A stretch of DNA of 28,403 bases, from positions 1-28,403 of the forward strand of contig QZLH01000225.1 of assembly GCA_003833135.1 (NCBI GenBank), written 5' to 3'. The translations under genes were made by a program, and so were the position numbers. This document shows positions 1-11,723 of the stretch, piece after piece (position 1 is the stretch's first letter; every line of letters starts with the position of its first letter). The stretch comes from Oehlia diaphana. Taxonomy: Eukaryota; Glomeromycota; Glomeromycetes; Glomerales; Glomeraceae. A model generated the notes under the pieces. It was not told the DNA's origin and ran no database searches. It saw only the letters and a list, made by a program, of their open reading frames with translations.

Positions 1-370
1 TTCCATAGTTGAGCTTGAATCTAGCTGAGATTCCTCAGTAGCCTTAGTATCCTTTTCTGAGCTAGTTGCTTCAGTTTCCATAGTTGAACTTGAATCTAGA
101 TGAGGTTCCACAGTAGTCTTAGTATCCTTTTCTGCTTCAGTTTCCATAGATAAACTTAAATCTAGATGAGATTCCTCAGTAGCCTTGGTATCCTTTTCTG
201 AGCTAATCGCTTCAGTTTCCATAGTTGAGCTTGAATCTAGCTGAGATTCCCCAGTAGCCTTAATATCCTTTTCTGAACTAGTATCTTCAACTTCCATTTC
301 CATAGCTGAACTTGAATCTAGCTGAGATTCCTCAGTAGCCTTAGTATCCTTTTCTGAGCTGGTCTTATTG
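1..370 (-). repeat. Coding tandem repeat, about five units of 66-82 bp
   Basis: On the plus strand a unit beginning ttccatagttgarcttgaat recurs at about 1, 76, 142, 217 and 298. On the minus strand it encodes repeats around SSEKDTKATEESQLDSSS followed by ME-rich spacers. Units differ by substitutions and by small in-frame deletions (copy 2 lacks part of the SSE segment), so reading frame is kept. The array runs off the left edge, so total copy number is unknown. Confidence 0.92.
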
Positions 371-2246
371 GTTGCCTCATGTAATTCGTCAATTTCCATA
401 TCATTTGTACCTTTCTCGTGTGTTATTGATTCACTAGCATTTTGAGTTTGCAGTTTTGTTTCTTCATTAAGTGATTCGATAACTCTTGATTCTTTATCAT
501 CTGTAGTATTTTAAGCGCTATGAATTATCCCAAGCTTGCGTTTTTATTGTTTTATTAACTTTACTGTTCCTTACCTTCATTATTATTTGTAACAGATTGT
601 TCACTTGTTTCATTCTTTTGGTTTGTTATCTCTTTATTACCTCGAGACCGAAATTGCAGAAATTCAAAAACGGGCTCGATGGCTACACCAGAAGTATATT
701 CATGTTTTTGATGACCTTGTTTGATTAAAGTAATATTAGTTATTTGTACACAAACTATTATAAAATAAATGCAAAACAGACTCACCTGCCGAAAAACAAC
801 TACATCCATAAAATTGATCTGCTTCGCGTATAGGATCATTCATAGGTAAGTCTGATTTAATCCAATTAATAGCTTTTTTTGAAAACCAATGTTTAGAATG
901 TGTTGGTATCATCCCAGAGCTATGCACACTGTCCGTAAGTGCAATTCCCTTAACACGTTTATAAAAATCTTCGGCTATTATAAAAAACAAGTTAATTACT
1001 AATGAATCTTTGACTATTTTCTAACTCAAACTTGATAATTTGATTTACCATATTGATCTAACAAATAATTAGTACAAATTCCACCATAACTATGAGCCAC
1101 AATTAGAATTTCTTTCGCTCTCGCGTTTCTGTAGATGAATTAATTTAAAATCGATTTTTTTTTTGAAAAATTGTCAAAAATAAATTTATCTTACTTTACA
1201 AATTTATCCCATACATATAAACAATGACTTTGTGGTGATTCTGAGCCATATATACGACGATACCCAACCTTGAATAAATATTAAATGGAAATAAGTACAA
1301 CTACATTGTATAAAACGAAAATATGATTAATAAGCATTTTAACTTACTTCTCCATCATCTTTCATAATACTTCCATAATTCTCATTAGGATTAAATATAA
1401 CAATCCCCCATTTTAACTCTTGGGCCTTTCTGATGTATGGAAACATAGTTCCAAGCTATATTTAATCCGCATTAAAAATAACAAGAACGAATTAAATAAT
1501 ATATTTTCATACAGCTGCATTAAAAACACATAAATACACATTTTCAACCTCGAGAGAATCATTAATAATCACTATCCAAAAATACGAAATAAATTAATTA
1601 GTTCCAACAAAGATTTAACGCGTTTATTAAAGATAAATTTATAAACCTTGACGTGCCCATTGTCCAGGTCGCACTACTCCGCTTCCTTGTATTAGCAAAA
1701 GCAAAGTTTGACACTCTTGGGCATCATCACTATATAAAAGATAATGGAAAATATTCTATTATTGACTGTGGTTTTTTTATAATAGTAGGATCTTTATTTC
1801 TTATTTTGTATGTACCTTATATAAATTCTACTTTTTGCAATGTTATCGTCTTCCTTCAACTCCACCGGAATAATTTTTCTGATGAGGTTATATTGTTTTA
1901 CTAATTCATTTTCAATGAATTCACCGATTACATCTATATAACATTTAATCAAGATTTTAATAAAAAGTATTTGACTCGTAACATTGTATTAGAAAAAAAA
2001 ATGATAAAGTACCACCCAATTCTTCATAACGTCTTTGGTTATAATAACGGTCTCCAGTTCTATAAAAGAACTCAAATCTTCCACCTAATAAAATTTGATT
2101 GTAAAAAGTATGAATTAATATAATTTTGTTAAAATATATTACAATTCCGTCAGCATACCTGTTTTGATATCTCTCAATTCTCCTTTTTCATTAAAACGGT
2201 ATCCAAACCCTTCAACGGTCTTTGGAAACTCGGTTTCTTCTGACAT
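1..2246 (-). CDS. Arb2/FAM172-domain protein with acidic tandem-repeat tail (3' end outside window)
   Basis: Eleven exons join in frame: 2159-2246, 2013-2084, 1816-1933, 1647-1729, 1549-1571, 1348-1455, 1195-1268, 1049-1128, 786-974, 575-715 and 1-500 (runs off the window). The start reads MSEETEFPKTVEGFGYRFNEKG, the typical FAM172/Arb2 opening. Family landmarks follow in order: GSGVVRPGQWAR (from about residue 108), FNPNENYG, YVWDKFVK, the alpha/beta-hydrolase-like elbow AHSYGG (Ser about 202) and ALTDSVH (about 227-233). Arb2 proteins are linked to small-RNA heterochromatin silencing in fission yeast, and FAM172A/ARB2A to chromatin and splicing in animals; the role here is inferred. After about residue 325 the protein becomes an acidic Ser/Thr/Glu tail with repeats (see repeat at 1-370), which is not part of the family core. 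The exon-10/exon-11 intron (501-574) holds in-frame stops, so splicing is needed to reach the tail. Confidence 0.88.
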
Positions 2247-2591
2247 AATACTTGAAAAAGTTCGAAGAAAATACCGATAAACACGTAAGGAGAGAGAATA
2301 GGACGATAAGAGAACGTGAGGAGTTCAATATAGAGACTCCGAAACATTTATTAGATCACGTGCTTTAATTACAATATAGTACAATATATATATATACACA
2401 AAAAGTGTCTGGTATAAAGCGGTAACTTTATTTTTTTTTTTTATGAATATGTTCTTACACGAGATTTTTTTTTTTTTTTTTTTTTTTACAAGTTTTAAAT
2501 AAAATATTTTTTAAAAATTATTGATGTAATAAATGTATTTATCAAATTATTAAACTGATTGTATTATAGGATTTTTAACAATATACATTAT
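2247..2591. other. Intergenic spacer: promoter of Arb2-like gene and 3' end of FZO1
   Basis: No coding signal. It holds a CACGTG site at 2357-2362, TA-dinucleotide runs near 2385-2398, and long T homopolymers (about 2429-2442 and 2465-2488) that would be A tracts on the transcribed minus strand. It must carry the downstream untranslated region of the mitofusin gene. Confidence 0.6.
2357..2362. promoter_or_regulatory. CACGTG site upstream of Arb2-like gene
   Basis: The heptamer TCACGTG lies at 2356-2362, about 110 bp upstream of the ATG at 2246. The same core occurs upstream of four other genes here. CACGTG is the E-box type site bound by bHLH factors of the Cbf1 class; binding is inferred. 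Confidence 0.45.
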
Positions 2592-5147
2592 TTAATTGGA
2601 AACTGGAATTTCCTCGTAATCTTCCCATTCATTGTTACCAAGAAAGTCTTCCAAACACCCCGCCACTTGTTCAGTCTGGCTAAAGATCTTTTCAAAGAAT
2701 TTGACAGCTTCTTCTGATTTCTTGTATGATATACGTTGTGCAACTTGCTTTGTCTCTTCTTCTTCCACGGCTTTTCTAAATTGGTCTCGAAGATTATCTG
2801 ATACCTTTCTTATCTTTTTGCGGCCTTGTCTTACAATTCGATTGGTTTCAAAATTCACATAGTCTGAACGTTTCAAATGACCGCGAATTTTACGTGCAAC
2901 TTTACGTGAAATTACATGTTTGGCATCAAAAAGTATATAGGTAACAATACCAAATCCTGTAAAAAAAATATATAATAAATATTATGATAAAAATGGAGAA
3001 AAAATAATTTAAAGTAAATATCAAATATATATACAACCAGCTAGTCCAACTAATGGCAGAGCTAATCTTCGCATGTTATTAAAGCCTACAAAACCGGTTA
3101 ATTTCCACAAGCATGAAAGGGCATCCAACCTGGTTGCTGCACACATAACAGCTCCACCAGCTAAACCTGCAAATCCCAATCCTTCACTAAATTTTTCATT
3201 TAAATCAAGTTCAATGAAGTCAGATATTTCAATATCAATTGAAATAGACATTCCAGGCTTAGTATACATTCTATCAAGGTTAACTTGTTTAACTTCTCCT
3301 AAATCTTTTCCAAGATCTTGGATTAATTTAATGCATTGAGCAGTCTTATTTTTAGCATTCTCTTCAGAAGCTATCACTTCTTTTTGAATATCGTCTAACA
3401 TTGAATCACGGAGGTCATTTGCATAACCCCAAATATATAATAAGCCATTAAATTCACATGAAACATTTTTACCAACATTTTCAATAGCTTTTTCTAAAGA
3501 ATTTCTAGTAAAATTTTGTATCTCTTCACATACACGGGTTTCTGCTTTTTCAGCAGTTGCGACAGATGATTTTTGATCAGATACCAACTTATTATAAGCA
3601 CGTTCCGCTTCCTTAAGTTTCATGTTTGCCTTATCATTCTCTTGCTGGGCAATGTTTCTGTTAAACTCAATTAATACACCGATGTCAGTTACCAAATTAT
3701 CGAGATAATGTTGAACAGGTGCAAGTTTTGATTTTGATCGTTTTTTCAACACAAATGTACGTAACGATTCTTCAAGCTTAGAAAAATCTTCTATACTCTT
3801 TGTATCATTATCATTCTGATCGGCTGTATTGAATTTATGAGACATATTACCAACATTATCATCATCTTTTTCGATCTTTATGGATGTAGAAGTAACGAAA
3901 TGAACCAAATCTTTTGCATATTCATGAGTACGTGGAGAAACTTCTTTGATTTGTTCCAAAATTGCTCGTCTACATTTTTCTTTATGTCGAATATTGTCAA
4001 ACCTATTAACAACTATAAAGAGATAGGCCTTTTCTTTAGAAGCGTTTGACAAGAATTCTTTGGCAGATAAGGTAAAATGATTTTCTGCACTGACAACAAA
4101 AATGATAACGTCAATTTCTTCTTGTCTAGCAAACAATGCAGTTGTTTTGAGTGTATCCCTATTCAATCCAGGACAATCGATCAATGCAATATCAACTACT
4201 CCATTATGTAATAAACTCTCTTGAGCATTTCGACGATCTTTTGTATATATTTTCAATTGAGTGTACTCTCCCGATTCTTCATTATTAACAATAGTGTCGT
4301 ATAAGTCTTTCCATTCGATAACAGTATACGTTGAGACGTCTGTTCTTTTATACGAGGTAATATCTTTGATAGCATGTATTTCTTCAATACCACCATTTTC
4401 TTGAACGTCAAGCACCTCACAAAATAAAGTTGTACATGGTTGTTGATCGACTGGCATTACTTCTTTCCTGAGAAGTGCATTTACAAATGTACTTTTTCCA
4501 GCATTTACATCACCGGCAACCAATACTTTAGAACTAGTATCGGAAATTCGTGCGTGAAGACTTTCACATCGTTTTTCTGTTTGAACTAAGCGACCATCCA
4601 ACAGGGTTGCGATTGCGCTTTTATCCAGGTCTTCAAAGACGGTTTCAGCAGAAGATGTGTCCCCTCTTTTCAAATCAAGCTTAAGCACATTTAATTTTGA
4701 GTTAAATTCTTGAGAAGATGACATATCGGTAGGAGTGTGTAATCGATCATTAACTTTTTGCTTATATTTACTCATTGACCTGTAATTTCTATCATTATAC
4801 AACGAAGATTTTAAACCGGGTGTCTGAGGACTTTTAATACCAACAAAAGGATATTGTAAATCCCATCGTTGTTTATTAGTTTCACGAACTAGTTTAAGGA
4901 TTGAAGAGGTGTCGACCAAAAGATTCATAAGAATCTTGGACTTCTGTACATAATCCTGGTTACATTTCAACATGGCATTATGTACATTGGAATTTTTATA
5001 CTCGGTTGGCGGCAGGGAAAATTTTTGAGAGGAGGAAGGAGTAGAGGAGCTATCTACCCTTATGTGTGTAATATCACGTATTGATGATACATTTTCTGAA
5101 GTTGAAAGTTTTTGTTGGTTTTTTGAAGGACTCGTAAGTGATGACAT
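2592..5147 (-). CDS. FZO1: Mitofusin, outer mitochondrial membrane fusion GTPase
   Basis: Two exons, 3038-5147 and 2592-2956, give 824 residues, close to yeast Fzo1 (855). The dynamin-type GTPase domain shows G1 GDVNAGKST (212-220), a G2-region threonine in PCTT, G3 DCPG (324-327) and G4 NRFD (381-384). Coiled-coil-like charged helices follow (about 495-560). Two hydrophobic segments near 655-672 and 692-715, separated by a short loop, match the hairpin that anchors Fzo1 in the outer membrane with both ends in the cytosol. The C-terminal exon supplies the second heptad-repeat region (FRKAVEEEE...KKSEEAVKFFEKIF). The long Ser/Thr-rich N-terminus (1-55) is typical of fungal members. The intron donor is GTTGTA, weaker than most here; the reading frame closes within the intron if it is retained, giving a protein that ends within the second membrane segment. 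Confidence 0.95.
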
Positions 5148-5712
5148 CTTTCCAAATTGTTATTGACAATATGTCTTTATTATAAAAGAATATGTGATAG
5201 ATTAATATTAATCATGTAAGAAAGAGATTGCGAAAATAAATGGCGACGAAAACATCAAGGGAAAAAAAAGATGAAAAAAAGATTTTCACGTGCAACGATT
5301 CTTAAACTTGTATTCGTTCTGTATTACAATATTAAATCGCATACATGACTGAATTTGGTATCGAAAAGGCTAAAACTAAAGTGAAAGTTTGACTAAAGCT
5401 GACTAAAAAAGGAATTTATCGGATTACGCGTCATTAATTTATAAATAATCCCGCTGATGACCGTAATTTTTTATCATGTTTGGCAAATTGGCATTCATAC
5501 ATTCATAATAAAAGTAATGAAAATAATTGGCCAACCCCCGATTTGTATGGAGACTAATTTGGTAATTTGGTTGTGTACTTAATCGCGTGATTTATTTTAA
5601 TCAGTCAAACGTTTTTTTACAAACGCTATGATTACTGCTACAAAAACGTAACAGGTAATAAAGAAAACTTAAATTATGAAGTATATTGAATGTCCAGTGA
5701 TACTAATAAAAA
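5148..5712. other. Intergenic spacer: FZO1 promoter and NKAP 3' region
   Basis: No convincing ORF or RNA gene. Apart from the CACGTG site at 5287-5292 the stretch is AT-rich with short imperfect repeats (aaagtgaaagtttgactaaa and ctgactaaaa around 5380-5410). Nothing else stands out. Confidence 0.55.
5287..5292. promoter_or_regulatory. CACGTG site upstream of FZO1
   Basis: TCACGTG at 5286-5292, about 140 bp upstream of the mitofusin ATG (5147). It belongs to the set of promoter CACGTG sites in this window. Confidence 0.42.
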
Positions 5713-6552
<840 letters not shown>

Positions 6553-6623
6553 TCAAGTGACAATTTTCCAGCTTGATTTATAATTTGAATGTAGTACAAC
6601 GTAACCTTTTTGATGTGATTGAT

Positions 6624-6629
6624 CACGTG
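6624..6629. promoter_or_regulatory. CACGTG site upstream of NKAP
   Basis: Lies in TGATCACGTG, about 85 bp upstream of the NKAP ATG (6537); part of the recurring promoter CACGTG set. Confidence 0.45.
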
Positions 6630-6735
6630 TTTCGAATATATTATATATAAATATTTTTATCCCAAGGGCTAAAATTAATTTAAAATTTAAATTTTTGAAT
6701 TTTTAAGATCTAGTGATCATAGAAAGATGTTGTTA

Positions 6736-6960
6736 GATTCCTCTTATTGAGGCGCATTTAATGGTAATAAAATCATAACTCTAAATTAATAGATAGAAAG
6801 TTATATTACTTTATAAAATTTTAGATTTTATATGATATCCTGTTACATAATATTTGTAGAACAATTTTTATTCTATCAGATTCTTCTCATTAAGACGCAT
6901 CAAATGGTGGTAATTTTATGTTTCTAGGGTTTAATAGATAAAAAGATATTTCAATTTAAA
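6736..6960. repeat. Diverged direct repeat, offset about 143 bp
   Basis: gattcctcttattgaggcgc (from 6736) and gattcttctcattaagacgc (from 6879) start two similar stretches that both continue with catttaatggtaat/catcaaatggtggtaat and an AATAGATA...AAAG motif. They look like two old copies of one sequence. Confidence 0.5.
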
Positions 6961-7104
6961 AGATTTTGTTATAATTTACCGATCATTTACTTTTAAAAAA
7001 TCATTAATCAAATTAGAAAATACTATAGAATTTATTACAAAAATATTGGTTTATATAATAAAATATTTTAAGATATTTAAAGTATCTTTAATTAAAAAAC
7101 AAAA

Positions 7105-7126
7105 TTGCAGGCAAATTTGCCTGCAA
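7105..7126. repeat. Perfect 22-bp palindrome
   Basis: Self-complementary around 7115/7116 with core GCAGGCAAATTTGCCTGC. The GC-rich arms contrast with the AT-rich surroundings. It lies downstream of the nitrite reductase stop codon (on the gene's 3' side). Confidence 0.75.
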
Positions 7127-7307
7127 AACAGTTTAAGGGTTCGATTAAAATAAAATAAAATGCTAACATTTTTAGTTCATATATTTCATAACTGTATAAG
7201 AATCTATCGAATATAATCTGTTCTATAATGACCCTGCAAACTATTTGAACTGCTAATATAAATAATAATGGTACTTAAATTTAATTTATCCAATTTAACA
7301 GAAGTAA

Positions 7308-10300
7308 TTACCAATCCATTTTTTTATCACCACAAGGTGATATATCACCACACCCAACTGCAGCTGTACTTCCCAAAATTTCTATATTATTTTTGCTCTT
7401 GCTCATTTTCGATAATTTTTTAGAAACTTTCCATTTACTTGTTCCAAGAATTCGATCAAGTTCTTGTTTGGGAGGAAGATATAGCCATACGAAATCATCC
7501 TCAATTTTAATTTCGAAAGTCATAAGCTTGAGATCCACATCTCCCGATACACATTCACCAGTTTCCAATGCGAAATTTTTCTTATGCATTGGACAGCTTA
7601 CTTTAATCGTGCCATTTTCTTCTTCGCCCACTAACCCCTGAGATAATACAAAAGCTCGCTTATGCGGGCACATATTTTGTGTAGCATACCATTTCGTACG
7701 TTCATTGGTATTAAAAATTGCGATTTGTGTGTCTCCATATTTGATGACCTGTCCAGCATCATCTGGGAATGCACTAGATGGAGCAATCTTCACCCATTTC
7801 TTTGATTCCAAATTTGCTGATTTTTTAACTTCACTAATGTCTTTTTCAGTGACTGCACATTCTTTTGGCCAATCTGCCGGACGGGATTGACCACGTTCAC
7901 TTATACATTCAATTCCATCAATGGTTTCATCCGTATTTATAAATTGAGTAAAGTCTTCACGTCTTTTTGGGTCTTGCACGACTTTGGTCCACTTTCACAT
8001 TAAAATATAAATAAGATAAATTTATAATACAGACAGATATTTTTCCTACTTATATAATTCCCTTACCTCACATTCATAGGAATAAATTAATCGAGCCATG
8101 TCTTCTTCCAATTCTGCGCAAATGCCAAGATGGTCATCAATAATAATTTTTTTAAGATACTAAATAACGTAATTATGTCAAAGAGGCATGGAGAAAGGAT
8201 GTTTTAGTTTTTTGAATACCCGCCATTCCTTTTATAATATATTTTTTCATCATTTTTTTTCTATATTGCCTTAAACATTAATTGATAACAAAAATAACTC
8301 ACTTCAATTCCTCCTTCCATTTTTTCTAGCCATCTTGCTGTACGCGTCAATCTATCAGCAGTATGGATATAATACATTAAAAACCTATCGATATATTTGA
8401 TGGCGAGTTCTTCCGAAACATCCTTTGCCAGTAAAACAGCATGCTTTGGTTTAGCTCCACCATTACCGCAAACATATAAATTATAACCATTATCGGTTGC
8501 AATGAGACCAAAATCTTTTCCTTGAGCCTAAAAAAAAGAAGCCATATTAGACAGGAATTTAATAACATTAAAATTAATAGGACGAAGGTAAAATACGTGA
8601 TACTTACTTCTGCACATTCTCTAATGCAACCAGAGACGGCGGCTTTAATCTTATGAGGAGCTCTAATTCCCTTATACCGATTTTCTATTTCAATAGCAAA
8701 GGCTACGCTATTTCCTTGACCTTGACAAGTAAAAAAATGATTAAAATTTTGCTCTCGCAAAAGAAAGACTGCGAAAATTTAATTATTACCGTAACGACAC
8801 CACTCTGAACCAACGCTGAAACAAGTAAATCGTAAAAAATTAATATTTAGTGAAATGATCATAATATTACAATATAAACCTACCAAGATTTTACAGTTCT
8901 CAAAGCTTTTCCATAAGCATGGCCGGATTCAAAACCGGCATTAACAAGTTCTTCCCAGATAGTAGGTAAATCTTGTTTTCTAGCACCAAAAAGATCAATT
9001 CTTTGGCCACCAGTAATTTTAGTGTATAATCCATATTTTTTGGCAACTTCTCCTATCACTAAAAGCTTTTCAGGTGTAATTTCACCTCCAGGTACTCTAG
9101 GAATTATCGAATATAATCCACCACGTTGAATATTCGCAAGATAACGGTCATTCGTGTCTTGTAAATTGGCGTGATTAAGAATATGATCATTCCATAAACT
9201 AGCTAAAATTGACGCGACAGCTGGTTTACAGATTTCACATCCGTGAGTTCCATTTTTGCCGACCTTTTCAATAATGTCTTTGAAATTTGTCAATTTTTTT
9301 ATTTTGACAACTTGAAATAATTCAGCACGTGTTAAACTGAAATGAGGACAAAGCGCATTAGTCACCACGTGACCTAATGCTTTCATTTCGGTCTCGAAAA
9401 TTTCTGTTACAGCCGGAAGACATCCACCGCATCCTGTACCGGCCTTTGTACATGATTTAATTTGACCAATAGAACGACACTCTTCGATTTTAACTGCTTC
9501 CCGAATTTGCCCTTTTGATACATTATTACATGAACTTGTATAATAAAATTAGTAAGATAAGTAAAGTTTCGTGATTTTCAATTTTAAACACGCTGATACG
9601 AGATGAGAAATTAAACATACCAAATTTGAGCTTCATCAGGAAGATCATCTGCACCGGGAGCTTGACCAGATTTAACACCAAGAATAAGCTCGCCGGGAGC
9701 AACAGTTAAAACTTTCTTTGATTTCATTAGAGCGTGTAGCTTAGTATAATCATCTGTATCACCGACCATAATTCCACCGAGCAAGTATTTGCCATCCTTT
9801 GAGAATAAAAGTTTTTTATACACAGAGCCAAAGGGATCGTTGTATAACAAAGGCATCGCCACATCTTTACTAGCAGTATAGTCACCAAAGCTGGCAACGT
9901 GAACTCCCAAAAGTTTAAGTTTACATGACAAATCTCCTCCCAAGAATCGTTTATCTCCACCTGTCAAGTTACTTGCAACAACATCAGCCATATCATAACC
10001 AGGTGCAACAAGACCATAAATCATACCACCATATAAAGCGACTTCACCGATTGCGTAAACGTTAGGATCGCTTGTTTGTAGACGATCATCAACAAAGACG
10101 CCGCCACGTTGGTGTGTCGAAATTCCTGATGCTTTAGCGAGTTCATCACGTGGACGAATACCCGCAGCAACGATAACTAAATCCAATTCAATTGAGTCAT
10201 TTTCAAACCGAATACCTGAAACCCTGCCATCTTCGTTAGTAGTAATTTCCTTTGGTGGAATACCAAGAATACATTTAATTCCTAATTTATCGATTTCATC

Positions 10301-10990
10301 TTTAAGCATTTCTCCACCTGTAGCATCTAATTGTCTTGCCATTAATACTGGAGCAACTTCAACGATTGTTACCTCCAATCCCAAATCCATCAAAGCTTTA
10401 GCGGCTTCAAGACCAAGTAAACCACCCCCAATTACTGCACCACGTTTAGATTTTTTGCCATAATTGATAATTTCGTTTAAATCATTGATGGTACGATATA
10501 CAAATACACCAGTTTTATCCCAACCAGGGATCGGTGGTACAAACGGATAAGATCCTGTAGCCAACATACACGTGTCATAAGATACGGATAAGCCATTTTC
10601 CGATATTACATGTTTTGTAGTTGTGTCGATATAAGTTGCTTTCTCGTTTATGTGAACAGTTACATCATTCTCCGAATACCAACTTAAGGGTTGCATCAAC
10701 ATTCGTTCTTCTTCTCGATGAGAAAAAAACTGAGTTAAACCGACCCTGTTATATGCAACTTTAAATAATAAAATAACGAAAATAATAACACAGAATTTAA
10801 TAATTAAACGATCCAAATTATAAATCGGTTAAAATTAAAAAATCTTACCTTGAGCTTCTTCACAAAATACTTCTACTCTAAATTGGTGTTTTGTGTCATA
10901 TTTTAATAACTTTTCAATAAATGATAGGGCGACCATACCAAGACCACAAACCACTACGGTCCGTTTGTCGTCAACTTTGTTAAGTGCCAT
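7308..10990 (-). CDS. niiA: Assimilatory NAD(P)H nitrite reductase (FAD / BFD Fe-S / siroheme / Rieske)
   Basis: Eight exons: 10849-10990, 9621-10758, 8884-9534, 8790-8815, 8608-8720, 8303-8527, 8067-8159 and 7308-7991; 1023 residues, usual for fungal NiiA/Nit-6. It reduces nitrite to ammonium in the cytosol. Domains in order: FAD fold (GLGMV, 16-20; ATGS, 114-117), NAD(P)H fold (GGGLLG, 158-163), BFD-like [2Fe-2S] domain (Cys 427, 429, 462, 465) with a second CEIC motif, siroheme/[4Fe-4S] domain (Cys 644-x5-Cys 650 and Cys 684-x3-Cys 688), and a C-terminal Rieske domain (Cys904-x-His906, Cys929-x2-His932). All ligands are present, so it should be active. Exon 4 is a 26-nt microexon. Upstream lies a cluster of GATA-factor sites (11107-11152), fitting nitrogen regulation. 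No nitrate reductase or transporter is next to it in this window. Confidence 0.96.
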
Positions 10991-11106
10991 AATATATTTT
11001 TAGTTTAAGCAGAATTTCTGAAAAGAAAACAACTTGTGGGGCTTCAATATATAAATCATTTTTAAGTCACGGGACCATTACTTTTTTTTTCCAACGCGCA
11101 ATACGT

Positions 11107-11152
11107 GATAATCTTATCGCGAATCGGTTGTAAAATAATTGATAAGATAAAG
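11107..11152. promoter_or_regulatory. Cluster of four GATA-factor (HGATAR) sites
   Basis: TGATAA at 11106-11111, CTTATC (reverse) at 11113-11118, and the overlapping pair TGATAAGATAAA at 11140-11151. All lie 115-165 bp upstream of the nitrite reductase ATG. AreA/NIT2-type GATA factors bind HGATAR, often paired, at fungal nitrogen genes; control by such a factor is inferred. Confidence 0.6.
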
Positions 11153-11158
11153 AAACGA

Positions 11159-11520
11159 ACGGCAAAGAACGGATCAACGCATTTAAATCCTTCTCTCCGT
11201 AGTACAATAAAGGTTTAGTGTATCACCAACAGCTTTTAGTCTACAAATAAACAGTTTTTAATAAATGATTGACATTTATGTACTTTACGTAATCCAAGAA
11301 CAATAATAAAACGGCAAAGAACGGATCAACACATTTAAACGGAATAAATTCTTTCTCCCTGTGATACAATAATTTTTATTGACGGTTTTAGTCTACAAAT
11401 AAGCGTCCTCGAATAAATGATTGGCAACAAAATACTATTTGATTTAGGGAATAATGAAACAAAAACGGCAGAGAACGGATCAACGCATTATCCCTGTGTC
11501 CTGTGATACAATATAATTAA
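11159..11520. repeat. Tandem repeat, ~153-bp unit, about 2.4 copies
   Basis: Copies start at 11159, 11311 and 11465 with acggcaaagaacggatcaac (third copy acggcagagaac). Copies 1 and 2 also share a gtRRtacaataa segment, ttttagtctacaaataa and aataaatgattg. The third copy breaks off after the gtgatacaata block. The unit lies wholly in the divergent promoter. Confidence 0.88.
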
Positions 11521-11591
11521 TTTTTACTTTATAAAGAACTATACATGATCCATAAAACATTGTTTTTTAAATATGAAATTTGTTTGATTTC

Positions 11592-11603
11592 CTTTATCTT
11601 ATC
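11592..11603 (-). promoter_or_regulatory. Second paired GATA site (inverted copy of 11141-11152)
   Basis: CTTTATCTTATC is the exact reverse complement of the 12-mer GATAAGATAAAG at 11141-11152. It sits on the far side of the tandem repeat, about 600 bp from the nitrite reductase ATG and 400 bp from SF3B6. Confidence 0.45.
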
Positions 11604-11723
11604 TGAAAAAAAATCAGAAGCGATTAGATTTACAGGCATATCAAGAGCTATACGCTACACGTAGTCCCGATTACCTCAGAAGCATTTTTGTATTGATCTC
11701 CGAAATTATTTGCCTAACTTTCT

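Noticed and set aside
1653..1904. Plus-strand open frame of 83 residues
   Set aside because: It overlaps, antisense, exons 3 and 4 of the Arb2-like gene, whose minus-strand exons match the family and splice in phase.
7130..7160. GGTTCGATTAAAAT resembling a tRNA T-loop
   Set aside because: No acceptor or anticodon stem can be folded around it; a chance match in AT-rich sequence.
11159..11520. CRISPR-like spaced repeats
   Set aside because: The repeated block recurs about every 153 bp and the intervening sequence is also partly repeated; this is a eukaryotic tandem repeat, not a repeat-spacer array.
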